Shown piece by piece: positions 52,615-61,906 of a DNA stretch of 64,000 nt (its first letter is position 1; every line of letters begins with the position of its first letter). The notes under the pieces were generated by a model, which saw only the letters and a list, made by a program, of their open reading frames with translations, was not told the DNA's origin and ran no database searches. The position numbers and the translations under genes are program-made. This DNA comes from JBAVVD01 sp049697115 (GTDB lineage: Bacteria; Acidobacteriota; Aminicenantia; Aminicenantales; UBA4085), in contig JBAVVD010000085.1 in the NCBI GenBank assembly GCA_049697115.1, positions 1 through 64,000 on the forward strand, in the 5' to 3' direction.

Positions 52615-53934
52615 CTAGGCTTTAACCACATTTCTATAGTACTTCTTGACCACATTCCTCGTATCGACGACGATGTCGGAATTCTTCACAATCCACTCAT
52701 AGTCATAATCGGAATGGTCCGTAGCGATAATCACGGCATCCGTATTCTTCAGCCTCTTTATCGTCAGTGCCACGGACTTCAGGGACAATTCCGGATACTC
52801 TCTGTGCCCTGAAGATTCGGGGATATAGGGATCATTGTAGGCGACCCGGGCTCCTTTGGCCTGGAGCAAACTGATGATTTTCAGAGAGGGTGATTCCCTC
52901 TGATCATCAATGTCTTTTTTATAGGTGATGCCGAGCACCAAAATCTTCGCTCCCCGGATCGACTTTCCCTTCCTATTCAAGGCATCGATTGTTTTGGCGA
53001 TGACATAATAGGGCATGTAGGTGTTGATCTCGCCGGCCAGCTCAATAAATTTTGTGGAATAGTCCACTTCCTTGGCCTTCCAGGTGAGATAAAAAGGATC
53101 GACAGGAATGCAATGGCCGCCATAGCCGGGGCCGGGATAAAAAGGCATGAAACCGAAGGGTTTGGTGGATGCCGCATGGATGACCTCCCAGATATCGATG
53201 CCCATGCGGTCAAAAATCATCTTCAGCTCATTGACCAGAGCGATGTTGACGGAACGGAACACATTTTCCAGGAGCTTGGTGGCCTCCGCCACTCGGGGCG
53301 AAGAAACAGGAACCGTCCGGACGACAATCCGATCATACAGGGTGCGGGCAATGCGGAGGCAATCCCGCGAACAGCCGCCAATGACCTTCGGAATTTTTTC
53401 CGTGGAATACAATTGATCTCCGGGATTTTCCCGCTCCGGCGAATAAACCAGGAAAAAATCCTTTCCCGTCTTCAGGCCGCTCTCCTCCAGAATCGGAAGC
53501 ATCTCCTCCTCTGTTGTCCCGGGATAGGTCGTGCTTTCCAGGACGACCAACTGCATTCTCCGCAAATATTTTTTGATCGTCCTTGTGGTATTGAGGACAA
53601 AGGATAGGTCTGGATTTTTATGCGCGTCCAGAGGCGTGGGCACGCAGATAATAATCACATCCATTTTTCCGAGGAGAGCAAAATCCGCTGTCGCGCGGAA
53701 TTTATTCTCTTTTAAAAACTTCCTCAACTCCGCTGTGGCGATATGCCGGATATAGCTTTTTCCCCTGTTCAGCATTCCCACTTTTTTGGCATCGATGTCA
53801 AAACCCGTCACATGGAATCCATTCTTGAGAAAAGTTTTGACCAGGGGAAGCCCGACATAGCCCAGCCCGATGATTCCAATTTGAGCTTCGCTTTTCTTAA
53901 TCTTTGCTTCCAGTCTCAAGCCATGTCTATTCAT
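52615..53934 (-). CDS. UDP-N-acetylhexosamine dehydrogenase (WecC/WbpA type)
   Basis: 439 residues. GLGYVGLPLVKTFLKNGFHV, ENPGDQLYS, and GPGYGGHCIPVDPFYLTWKA with the catalytic Cys, the form typical of UDP-GlcNAc/ManNAc 6-dehydrogenases rather than Ugd. Its C-terminus has VLGITYKKDIDDQRESPSLKII. It would make a UDP-N-acetyl-uronate for an acidic polysaccharide. Three bases separate it from the epimerase upstream. Confidence 0.9.
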   Translation of the reverse strand: MNRHGLRLEAKIKKSEAQIGIIGLGYVGLPLVKTFLKNGFHVTGFDIDAKKVGMLNRGKSYIRHIATAELRKFLKENKFRATADFALLGKMDVIIICVPTPLDAHKNPDLSFVLNTTRTIKKYLRRMQLVVLESTTYPGTTEEEMLPILEESGLKTGKDFFLVYSPERENPGDQLYSTEKIPKVIGGCSRDCLRIARTLYDRIVVRTVPVSSPRVAEATKLLENVFRSVNIALVNELKMIFDRMGIDIWEVIHAASTKPFGFMPFYPGPGYGGHCIPVDPFYLTWKAKEVDYSTKFIELAGEINTYMPYYVIAKTIDALNRKGKSIRGAKILVLGITYKKDIDDQRESPSLKIISLLQAKGARVAYNDPYIPESSGHREYPELSLKSVALTIKRLKNTDAVIIATDHSDYDYEWIVKNSDIVVDTRNVVKKYYRNVVKA

Positions 53935-53937
53935 TCT

Positions 53938-54873
53938 TTATTTCCTTTCTTTATACCAGGAAATGGTTCTTTCCAGGCCTTGCTTAAATCCATAGAGCGG
54001 TTGGAATCCCAGCCGTTTTCTGGCTCTGGAAATGTCGGCGAAAGAATGCCGGATATCGCCCGGACGGGGCGGGGCATAAGAGGGAGGAATGTCCTTCCCG
54101 AGAATGCCATTGACTGCGCCGGCCAGGGAATTCACGGTGATTCCTTCCGCACAGGCAATATTGATGACTTCACCGGAAAAATCACCGGTTTCGATGGCCA
54201 GAATATTGGCCTCCACGGCATTGGCCACATAAGTGAAATCCCGGCTTTGCTCGCCGTCGCCATAAATGGTCGGTCTTTGACCATCGAGGATCTTCGTGAT
54301 GAAATTGGGAATGACCGCCGCATACTGGGAAAAGGGGTCCTGGCGGGGACCAAAGATATTGAAATACCTGAGGCTCACCGTCGAAAGTCCATAAATCCGG
54401 CTGAAAACTTGGCAGTATTTTTCGCCCGTCAGCTTGCTCACGGCATAAGGAGAAAGAGGAATTCCCTCAATTCCCTCCTTTTTGGGAAGACTGGGATCAT
54501 CGCCGTACACGGAAGAGGAAGAGGCAAAGACCAACCTCTTCACCGCCGCCTGAGAAGCCGCCTGAAGAACATTCAGAGTCCCCTTAATGTTGATCTCATT
54601 CGTCACGAAAGGGTCTTCCACCGAGCGCGGGACCGAAGGAAGGGCCGCTTGATGAAAAACAAATTCCATTCCCTCCACGGCTCGCACACACGTGTTGAAA
54701 TCTCTGATATCCCCTTCGATAAGCTCGATCCCGTCAATAATAGTTTCCAGGTTCTCCCTTTTCCCTGTGAGAAAATTATCCAGCACCCGGACGCGATGGC
54801 CTCTCCTGATCAGCTCTTCAACAAGGTGAGACCCGATAAATCCGGCTCCTCCAGTGACCAGCGAAGTGTTCAT
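53938..54873 (-). CDS. UDP-sugar 4-epimerase (GalE/WbpP-like, SDR)
   Basis: 311 residues. GGAGFIGSHLVEELIRRGH Rossmann motif, SSSSVYGDD with catalytic Ser, and YAVSKLTGE with the YxxxK pair; NIFGPRQDPFSQYAAVIPNFI follows. Interconverts UDP-sugar C4 epimers, probably UDP-GlcNAc/GalNAc or UDP-Glc/Gal. It lies with two UDP-sugar dehydrogenases and the PAPS genes, in keeping with exopolysaccharide or lipid-linked glycan synthesis. Confidence 0.92.
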   Translation of the reverse strand: MNTSLVTGGAGFIGSHLVEELIRRGHRVRVLDNFLTGKRENLETIIDGIELIEGDIRDFNTCVRAVEGMEFVFHQAALPSVPRSVEDPFVTNEINIKGTLNVLQAASQAAVKRLVFASSSSVYGDDPSLPKKEGIEGIPLSPYAVSKLTGEKYCQVFSRIYGLSTVSLRYFNIFGPRQDPFSQYAAVIPNFITKILDGQRPTIYGDGEQSRDFTYVANAVEANILAIETGDFSGEVINIACAEGITVNSLAGAVNGILGKDIPPSYAPPRPGDIRHSFADISRARKRLGFQPLYGFKQGLERTISWYKERK

Positions 54874-54891
54874 TTCAGAGACTCAGTCCAT

Positions 54892-55464
54892 CTATAGATA
54901 ACCGAATTCCTTTAATTTTTCCAGCACTCGGGCTGCGCTGTCCTCCAGACTTTCACGGTCGGTCTCCAGGATCAACTCCGCGCTCTCCGGCTCCTCATAG
55001 GGATCGGAGATGCCGGTGAATTCCTTGATCTCCCCTTTAAGTGCCTTTTTATACATGCCTTTGATATCGCGTTCCATACAGACCTCAAGGGCGCACTTCG
55101 TGTAAATCTCGATGAAATGACCGATTTCCCGGCGGGCATGTTCTCTAATCTCCCGGTAGGGAGAAATGAAAGATGTCAAGACATATACCCCATTCCGCGT
55201 CAACAGCTTGGCGACAAAAATCACTCTCCGGATGTTTTCATTGCGGTCCTCTCTGGAAAATCCCAGATCCCGGGTGAGGCTCTGGCGCACAATATCCCCG
55301 TCGAGCCGCTCCACACGAAATCCTTGCCGCCTGAGCATTTCGGCCACCCTGTCCGCAACGGCCGACTTTCCCGAACAGGGAATGCCCGTAAACCACAGCG
55401 TGACTCCTTTCTCGTCATGCGACCTGATTTTTTCCATCACGTGAAAGCTCCTTTCGGATTCCAA
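54892..55464 (-). CDS. cysC: Adenylyl-sulfate (APS) kinase
   Basis: 190 residues. Walker A GIPCSGKSAVADRVAEML and the lid region LDGDIVRQSLTRDLGFSREDRNENIRRV, FISPYREIREHARR. Phosphorylates APS to PAPS, the universal sulfate donor. The cluster has sat but no PAPS reductase or sulfotransferase in the window. Its place among sugar-nucleotide genes suggests PAPS for sulfated glycans; that is inference. Confidence 0.95.
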   Translation of the reverse strand: MESERSFHVMEKIRSHDEKGVTLWFTGIPCSGKSAVADRVAEMLRRQGFRVERLDGDIVRQSLTRDLGFSREDRNENIRRVIFVAKLLTRNGVYVLTSFISPYREIREHARREIGHFIEIYTKCALEVCMERDIKGMYKKALKGEIKEFTGISDPYEEPESAELILETDRESLEDSAARVLEKLKEFGYL

Positions 55465-55586
55465 TGGTTTGATTTAAACTCCCTGGATCTCTCCAGAATC
55501 TCTCTCAAAGAAAACATTTTTTTATCCGTGACCATGCGGTTGGAAAGAATAGGACTTCCTTTTTCCAATCGTTGATTCATTGATGA

Positions 55587-56957
55587 TCATCCGATCACTT
55601 TTCCCTGGAGATCCGAAGGGACCGGAATCCCCAATGCGTGAAGCACTGTAGGGGCGATATCCAGAATATGGACATCTTTCCGCTCGCTTCTCTTGTTGTG
55701 CGGATCGAAAAGAATATAAATACCCTCCTGGTCATGGACGGCATCATCCGGGCCGGTGTCATTCTCGGACAGATATTTTGTGCCATAGCCCAGGGTGCCG
55801 GCCGAGCGCCAGTACAGGTCATCGAAATAGACCATCAAGTCCGGGTAATCTCCCCTGGCCTCCTCGAAATAGTGCTGGGGTTTGATGACCCGTGTCTGCC
55901 ATTTCTCTCCGTTAGGCCCCTTGACATTCATGACCCTCTCGGCCAGAGCATCTCTTTCGTTCTCGTAATCTTCAGGCCGGATCACTCCCTGGGGTTCCCT
56001 TCCCTCCACATTGAGAAAGAGGCGGGCATAATATCCGCCCCATCCCCAAACGCGGGTGCGGGACCAGTCGATGTCCACTTTTTCCAGATTGGTTCCTCGG
56101 CTCGGCCTGTCCTTAATCACCAGGTCCCCTTCTTCGATGAGCCATTCGTTGATGCAAAAGGCGCCCTTCATCCTTTTGGCGCCGTGGTCGGAAACCACGA
56201 GAACAACGGTGTTCTTGTCGATCTCCGAAAGAAGTTCCCCGACTTTTTTGTCCAGGTACTTGTAATAGTCGACAATGGCATTGGCATAGGGATTTCCGCG
56301 AACATAGAGGTGATGGCCGGGGTCCATGTATTTCCAGAACGCATGCTGGACACGATCCACTCCGATCTCGACGAACATGAACAGATTCCAGGGTTTGTGG
56401 GAAATCAGGTAATGAATGATATGGAATCTCTTTTCCGTCATCTCATAAATTTCTTTTAATATCTGGTCTCTGTCTTCTGTCCGGAAGACCACATCAAAAA
56501 CATACGGTCCAAATCTCGATTCAATCTCCTGTCGGAGCTGCGGGGGATACGTGTATTCTTTCCTGTCGTCAGGCGTAATAAAACAGGAGATGAGATTCCC
56601 GGAAAGAGCAAACGGGGGGTAACTGGGAGGAACACTGACAAGACAGCTTGTCCCCCCCTGTTCGCCGATGAGATCCCAGACGGCTTTCTCCTGAATGGAC
56701 TGTGAGGTGGCGATCCACATGTCCTTATAGGAATACCCCTTGCGGTGCCGGAAGCCGTAGAGACCGAGGCGGCCGGCATCCTTGCCCGTGCTCATCACCA
56801 TCCAGGCGGGAATGGTGATGGGGGGGTCAGAGCTTCGCATTTTTCCGAAAAGGCCGCTTTCCATAAGCTCCCTCAACACGGGAAATTTTTCCTTCTGGTC
56901 GAAAACAATTTCTGCCGGCGCTGAATCCAGTCCGATAACTAATATTTTTTTATCCAT
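55587..56957 (-). CDS. Type I phosphodiesterase/alkaline-phosphatase superfamily protein
   Basis: 456 residues. ILVIGLDSAPAEIVF gives the first metal Asp, PPITIPAWMVMSTGKD the Thr nucleophile, and FMFVEIGVDRVQHAFWKY and VLVVSDHGAKRMKGAF the remaining ligands; it ends ILDIAPTVLHALGIPVPSDLQGK. This is a complete nucleotide-pyrophosphatase/phosphodiesterase domain. Situated between APS kinase and ATP sulfurylase, it might act on PAP or APS side products or on a sulfated/phosphorylated glycan; that is positional inference. No signal peptide, so cytoplasmic. Confidence 0.88.
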   Translation of the reverse strand: MDKKILVIGLDSAPAEIVFDQKEKFPVLRELMESGLFGKMRSSDPPITIPAWMVMSTGKDAGRLGLYGFRHRKGYSYKDMWIATSQSIQEKAVWDLIGEQGGTSCLVSVPPSYPPFALSGNLISCFITPDDRKEYTYPPQLRQEIESRFGPYVFDVVFRTEDRDQILKEIYEMTEKRFHIIHYLISHKPWNLFMFVEIGVDRVQHAFWKYMDPGHHLYVRGNPYANAIVDYYKYLDKKVGELLSEIDKNTVVLVVSDHGAKRMKGAFCINEWLIEEGDLVIKDRPSRGTNLEKVDIDWSRTRVWGWGGYYARLFLNVEGREPQGVIRPEDYENERDALAERVMNVKGPNGEKWQTRVIKPQHYFEEARGDYPDLMVYFDDLYWRSAGTLGYGTKYLSENDTGPDDAVHDQEGIYILFDPHNKRSERKDVHILDIAPTVLHALGIPVPSDLQGKVIG

Positions 56958-56987
56958 GCACTCCTCATTTCATTCGGTGGTCTTCCC

Positions 56988-58142
56988 CTATTCGTTAAAA
57001 GGACTGGCGTACTCCATGATAATCTTGGCCACTTCAGGACGCACGAGTTCGGGGGGCGGATACTCGCCCCGCACCAGCATGTCTCTGATTTTTGTTCCGC
57101 TGAATTGCACCTGTTCGGAAGGAGGATGGGGGCAGGTCTTTTCATTCACTACGGAACGGCATTTCTTGCAATAATAAAAAGATTTGAAAAAAAGAGGAAC
57201 GATGCCCAAATCGGGAAATTCATCAAATATGTCCTGAGCGGCATAAGGGGAATAGTAATTGCCCACGCCGGCATGGTCGCGGCCGATAATGATATGCGTG
57301 CAGCCAAAATTCTTACGGATGATCGCATGATGGATGGCTTCCCTGGGGCCGGCGTAGCGCATCTCCATCTGAAGGATGGCCATCACCGCCCTTTCCTTAA
57401 GGTAGTAATTTTTGATCAGCTCCTCATAGGAAGCGAGGATGACTTCATCCTTGAAATCTCCTTTCTTCTTACGGCCGATAACGGGATTGATGAAAATGCC
57501 GTCGGTAAAGGTCAGGGCTGTTTTCTGGACATATTCGTGCCCGATATGGGGAGTGTTTCGGGTTTGAAAACCGACGACGGTTCTCCATCCTTTCTCCCGG
57601 AAAAGTATACGCGTCTCTTTCGGGCTCAGTCGATATCTGGAAAAAGGTGTGGGAGACTCCTGGATAAGATCAATCTTGCCGGCCAGAAGGAATTCCTTCA
57701 TCTGTTTCACCTTGGCCACTCCAGGATGGGACACGTCCATCGTTTGAAAAACCTTTTTGGCCATTTCCTCTTTGTTGTATTCGTAGACCTCCTCCAGATG
57801 AAGGATCGCAATGGGATCACCGGCGTCATTGACCAGGAGAATGTCCTCCTCTTCCCTGAATTTTTTGGCTTCCTCTTTATCCACATCCAGAACAATCGGC
57901 ACGGTCCAGGGATAGTCAGAAGAAAGCCTCATCTGATTCAGAATATAGCAAAAGTCTTCCTTCCCCAAAAAGCCTTCGAGGGGACTGTAGACTCCAAATG
58001 CAATATTTTCCACGTCGCTGACAGATTCTGAATCGAGCCTGACCGAGGGAAGGTTCCGGGCTCTTTCCAAGGCCTGTTCTCTGGATTCTCCTTTAAGAAT
58101 CCGATCCACGAGTTTTCCGCCATGGGGCTGGATCATCGGCAC
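56988..58142 (-). CDS. sat: Sulfate adenylyltransferase
   Basis: 384 residues. The nucleotide site has VGFQTRNTPHIGHEYVQKTAL and IIGRDHAGVGNYYSPYAAQ (GRDHAG), and SPLEGFLGKEDFCYIL lies near the start. Single-domain ATP sulfurylase of the archaeal/bacterial Sat type. Makes APS from ATP and sulfate; cysC downstream converts it to PAPS. Transcribed after a small RHH-like gene at 58184-58399, 41 bases away. Confidence 0.95.
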   Translation of the reverse strand: MPMIQPHGGKLVDRILKGESREQALERARNLPSVRLDSESVSDVENIAFGVYSPLEGFLGKEDFCYILNQMRLSSDYPWTVPIVLDVDKEEAKKFREEEDILLVNDAGDPIAILHLEEVYEYNKEEMAKKVFQTMDVSHPGVAKVKQMKEFLLAGKIDLIQESPTPFSRYRLSPKETRILFREKGWRTVVGFQTRNTPHIGHEYVQKTALTFTDGIFINPVIGRKKKGDFKDEVILASYEELIKNYYLKERAVMAILQMEMRYAGPREAIHHAIIRKNFGCTHIIIGRDHAGVGNYYSPYAAQDIFDEFPDLGIVPLFFKSFYYCKKCRSVVNEKTCPHPPSEQVQFSGTKIRDMLVRGEYPPPELVRPEVAKIIMEYASPFNE

Positions 58143-58183
58143 CTCCTAGGTCAATGGACACCCTGAAAGAATTCCTCATTCTC

Positions 58184-58399
58184 TCAGTCGATATAGCCCA
58201 ATGCCTTCAATCTCTCTTTGACTTTTTCCTCATCCTCCTTGCTGAAGACCTCGGCCTTTTCTTTCTCCTTGGAAAGATTCTCTCTCAACACCCGGGTGAT
58301 GTAACTCGAGACCGATGTGATATCTGTCCCTTTGATGGCTTCCTCAATCTTCTTATATAGGGAGGTCGGAATTGAAACCGTTGTAAATTCTTTTTCCAT
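58184..58399 (-). CDS. Small ribbon-helix-helix-like protein
   Basis: 71 residues from ATG 58399, with AAGGAG six bases upstream (a GTG at 58405 is also in frame). FTTVSIPTSLYKKIEEAI is a strand plus helix, TSVSSYITRVLRENL the second helix: the RHH/CopG pattern. The C-terminal 30 residues are charged and helical (KEDEEKVKERLKALGYID). As the first gene of the sulfate-activation cluster it could be its repressor, or an antitoxin without a visible toxin. Promoter at 58446-58474. Confidence 0.72.
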   Translation of the reverse strand: MEKEFTTVSIPTSLYKKIEEAIKGTDITSVSSYITRVLRENLSKEKEKAEVFSKEDEEKVKERLKALGYID

Positions 58400-58445
58400 G
58401 TTCACTCCTTCTCCATTAAGCGTTTAACTGCAAGAATTAAAGCCA

Positions 58446-58474
58446 TTTATATACCACCTCCTTTTTTTTTTCAA
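58446..58474 (-). promoter_or_regulatory. Predicted promoter of the sat operon
   Basis: On the minus strand TTGAAA (58469-58474), 17-base spacer, TATAAA (58446-58451), about 47 bases before the ATG at 58399. Confidence 0.6.
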
Positions 58475-58497
58475 CCCCCGCTCTCCTCCGGCTCTCC

Positions 58498-58528
58498 TTG
58501 ACAAACCTCAATGATTATTGTTTATAAT
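58498..58528 (+). promoter_or_regulatory. Predicted promoter of phoH operon
   Basis: TTGACA (58498-58503) and TATAAT (58523-58528), both consensus, but 19 bases apart; TTTATA at 58521 would give 17. Divergent from the sat promoter. Confidence 0.6.
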
Positions 58529-58568
58529 AATTCAGAAATGATAAAAGATTCCTGCCTCATCTTTTAAT

Positions 58569-59516
58569 ATGGAGAAAATCGCCCACCCGTTTATACAGAA
58601 AAATGTCTTTTTCGGCGTTCTGGATAGGAACTTAAAAAAGCTCGAAAGCCGACTGGGAGTGAGCCTTTCTATTCGCGGAGACTGCCTCCTCATCGACGGC
58701 GAGCCCAAAAGAGTGGAATATGCCAAATTCTATTTCGACAAAATCCGCGAATTGGAAGAGAAGGGATTGAACTTGAAAGAAGAAGACTTTCACATCGCTC
58801 TTGACCTGCTCGAAGGAGGCCATGCGCAGCCCCTGGAAAATTACTTCCCCTCAGAAGCCTTGAACCTATCCCGTAAATCGGTCGCACCGAAGAGCCTCAA
58901 CCAGCAGGACTACATCCAGGCCATTAAGAATTTCGACATCGTCTTCGGCATCGGGCCGGCTGGAACCGGAAAGACATATCTGGCCATGGCTATGGCCCTT
59001 TCCTTCTTACAGAATAAGACCGTCAGCCGCATCATCCTGACCCGTCCGGCAGTGGAAGCGGGGGAAAAGCTGGGCTTCCTTCCGGGAGACATCTACCAGA
59101 AAATAAATCCCTATCTCCGCCCCCTTTACGACGCTCTCTTTGACCTGATTCAGACCGAACAGGCGAACCGCCTCATCGAAAAAGGGATCATCGAAATCGC
59201 CCCTCTGGCCTACATGAGAGGGAGGACGCTCAACAGCTCTTTTATCATCCTGGACGAGGCTCAGAATACGACCAAAGAGCAGATGAAAATGCTTCTCACT
59301 CGAGCCGGATTTGATTCCCGAGTTGTCATCACGGCGGACATCACCCAGATCGACCTCCCCCATCCGCAAAAATCAGGTGTCCTCCACGCCATAAAAATCC
59401 TTACGCCCATCAAGGAGATTGCCTTTTGTCATTTCAATGAAAAAGACGTCGTCCGTCACCCGCTCATTCAAAAAATTATTAAAGCCTATCAAAAAGCTGA
59501 GGCCACGTTCCGCTGA
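58569..59516 (+). CDS. phoH: PhoH-family ATPase/RNA-processing protein
   Basis: 315 residues. N-terminal KH-like region (about 10-60), then DIVFGIGPAGTGKTYLAMAMAL with Walker A (about 120-140), FIILDEAQNTTKEQMKMLLTRAG with Walker B, and ITADITQIDLP. PhoH proteins of this type accompany YbeY and act with it in rRNA processing or decay. First gene of phoH-pgpH-ybeY-corC-era, spaced by five bases from the next. Confidence 0.95.
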   Translation: MEKIAHPFIQKNVFFGVLDRNLKKLESRLGVSLSIRGDCLLIDGEPKRVEYAKFYFDKIRELEEKGLNLKEEDFHIALDLLEGGHAQPLENYFPSEALNLSRKSVAPKSLNQQDYIQAIKNFDIVFGIGPAGTGKTYLAMAMALSFLQNKTVSRIILTRPAVEAGEKLGFLPGDIYQKINPYLRPLYDALFDLIQTEQANRLIEKGIIEIAPLAYMRGRTLNSSFIILDEAQNTTKEQMKMLLTRAGFDSRVVITADITQIDLPHPQKSGVLHAIKILTPIKEIAFCHFNEKDVVRHPLIQKIIKAYQKAEATFR

Positions 59517-59521
59517 AAACA

Positions 59522-61906
59522 ATGAGTTTGATATCGTTCAAAAACATCAAGCTGTTTAAAATTCCCGCCATTCCGCCCCGGAAAAGCCCGAAGCCGGCGC
59601 TCCATCCCAAGGAAACCAAGCCTCCATTCGCGCAACGAGTGCTTCAAGAGCCTTTCCTTTATCTCCTTCTCTTTGCACTCGCTCTGGCCTACTTGATTTC
59701 CTACATTCCTTCGAAGTCGCTTCCTTTGTTAAAAGAAGGAGAAATCGCTTCCTCGGACATTGTCGCACCGGACGACTTAACTATTGAAGACATCGAAACC
59801 ACAAAAAAAAGAAGGGCAGAAGCGGCGAAAGCCGTCCTGCCCATTTACTTTTTCGACCAGAATGTCTTTCTGAATACAGAGGATAAAATCCGACAATTTT
59901 TCAGCGATGGGCGGGAATGGATTAAAAAGACTCCTCCCTCGAGCCGGAACAGCGAACAGCTCCAGAAAGATATTTTTGAAAAATTCGGCATTGAGCTGCC
60001 TCTCCAGAGTCTGGCCTACCTGGAGAGGATCAGCTATTCCGCTGAAATAGAGGAGAGCCTGATCAATCTCCTGGCCAAAATAATGAGTTCGGGTGTTATC
60101 CTCTCCAAGAACCTTTTCATTCGCCAGGAGCAGGAAAGAGGATTCACACTTGTCGGAATTCAGGAAGACGACAGAACCGTTCAGGTTCAGGAAATTCTGG
60201 ACATCAAGGAAGCCAAAGAAAAGCTGGCGAATGAAATCAATAAGCTAGACCTGACATCTCGAAGGAAATCCCTTCTTATCAGTCTCTCCCACAGCTTGGT
60301 TACGCCCAATATCGCCTTCAACAAAGTTGAGACAGAAGCCAGAAAAGAGGGAGCGCGATCCCGGGTGGAAACGGTCTTTTACAACATTAAAAAAGGAAAA
60401 GTCCTCATCCGCAAGGGAGATGAAGCCACGCCAGAGGCCATCCGACTCATCCAACTCATCAACAGCAGCCTCCGCACCAAACCGAGCTGGCTGACAAACT
60501 TTATCGGCACTTTTCTTCTCTTCGGCCTTCTCTTCGTTACGCTCTGGTACTATTTAAAATCTTTGCTGACATTAAAGACAGCGTTTAAATATTTCCTGAT
60601 GATGGGCATCACTTTAATCCTCAGCCTCCTGACGTACAAGTTGTTGAATTTTTTCGCCACGATCTCAAGTCAGCACACCAATTTATTCCTCTTCAGGGAC
60701 ACGGAGTGCTGCCGGTACGCCTTTCCTTATTCTTTCGGAGTCATTCTTTTTGCTTTTCTGACCTCCAATCCCATCGCCCTGATTTATGCCATATTCAACA
60801 GTCTCCTTGTCGGCTACCTATTCGCGGCCAACTTCTACCTCATGATCTTCAGTTTGATCGGCAGCCTGGCGGCCATCTACGGTATTAAGTACTTCCAAAA
60901 ACAAAAAAGAACATCCACGCTCAAGGCCGGCCTGTTTCTGGTTTCTCCCATCAATATTTTTGTCATTATCACTTTTTATCTCATCAAACAGAGATGGGTC
61001 TCTCCCGGCTTTTTGGCCAGTGAAATTTTTATGGGCCTCCTGGGCGGGGCTCTCTGCGCGGCCCTCTCCTTCCTTCTTCTCCCTCTCTATGAGAATATCT
61101 TTGGTTTTCTCACGCAAACCAAACTTATGGACCTCATCAACTCGGACCTGCCGGTACTTAAACAACTGGCCATGGAAGCCCCTGGCTCCTACCATCATTC
61201 CCTGTTTGTGGCCACGCTGGCGGAAAAGGCGGCCGAAGGATTAAAACTGAATCCTCTGCTCGTCAAAGCCGGCGCTCTTTTCCATGACATCGGCAAAATC
61301 AAGAGGCCCGAATACTTCATCGAAAACAAAGACCAAAAAATCGATGCGCACAAAACTCTCAAGCCGAGTATGAGCACCCTGGTCATCATCAACCATGTCA
61401 AAGAAGGTGCGGAAATGGCCAAAAAGCTGAAACTGCCACGGGAAATCAAAGAAATGATCGAACAGCACCACGGCAATTCTCTGGTCCGCTATTTCTTCCA
61501 GAAAGCCAAAGAAAAATATGATCCGGAAATGCAAACGATCGGCGAAGAGAACTACAGATACCCCGGTCCTCTGCCCCAGTCCAAAGAAACGGCCCTCATA
61601 ATGCTGGCCGATTCCGTTGATGCCGCATCGAGAAGCCTCAAAAACCATTCTGAGGACAATCTCAAGAGAATGATTAAAGATATCTTCGATAACTACCTCC
61701 AGGACGGTCAGCTGGATGATTGCAATTTTTCCTTGAGGGAGCTAAGATTCATTGCGTCTTCCTTTCTTTCAACCCTTCTCACAATATACAAGCCGCGCGT
61801 GAAATATCCGGGTTTTGACTTTGAGATGGACCATAAGAAGAAAATGGATAAAGCCAAAAAAGCCAATGATCGAAGTCTTAAACAAACAGAAGAAAAACAG
61901 GATTAA
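59522..61906 (+). CDS. PgpH-type membrane HD phosphohydrolase
   Basis: 794 residues. One membrane helix (about 45-62), an extracytoplasmic region to about 320 (7TMR-HDED), seven membrane helices (about 325-510), and an HD domain (about 540-740) with APGSYHHSLFVATLAEKA and LFHDIGKIKRPEYF (His-Asp metal pair) plus EQHHGNSLVRYFF. Its relatives hydrolyse cyclic di-AMP. Lies in the conserved phoH-ybeY cluster. Overlaps ybeY. Confidence 0.92.
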   Translation: MSLISFKNIKLFKIPAIPPRKSPKPALHPKETKPPFAQRVLQEPFLYLLLFALALAYLISYIPSKSLPLLKEGEIASSDIVAPDDLTIEDIETTKKRRAEAAKAVLPIYFFDQNVFLNTEDKIRQFFSDGREWIKKTPPSSRNSEQLQKDIFEKFGIELPLQSLAYLERISYSAEIEESLINLLAKIMSSGVILSKNLFIRQEQERGFTLVGIQEDDRTVQVQEILDIKEAKEKLANEINKLDLTSRRKSLLISLSHSLVTPNIAFNKVETEARKEGARSRVETVFYNIKKGKVLIRKGDEATPEAIRLIQLINSSLRTKPSWLTNFIGTFLLFGLLFVTLWYYLKSLLTLKTAFKYFLMMGITLILSLLTYKLLNFFATISSQHTNLFLFRDTECCRYAFPYSFGVILFAFLTSNPIALIYAIFNSLLVGYLFAANFYLMIFSLIGSLAAIYGIKYFQKQKRTSTLKAGLFLVSPINIFVIITFYLIKQRWVSPGFLASEIFMGLLGGALCAALSFLLLPLYENIFGFLTQTKLMDLINSDLPVLKQLAMEAPGSYHHSLFVATLAEKAAEGLKLNPLLVKAGALFHDIGKIKRPEYFIENKDQKIDAHKTLKPSMSTLVIINHVKEGAEMAKKLKLPREIKEMIEQHHGNSLVRYFFQKAKEKYDPEMQTIGEENYRYPGPLPQSKETALIMLADSVDAASRSLKNHSEDNLKRMIKDIFDNYLQDGQLDDCNFSLRELRFIASSFLSTLLTIYKPRVKYPGFDFEMDHKKKMDKAKKANDRSLKQTEEKQD

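Noticed and set aside
53743..54897. Plus-strand 384-residue open frame
   Set aside because: Shadow of the epimerase and dehydrogenase genes on the opposite strand; no domain and typical antisense composition.
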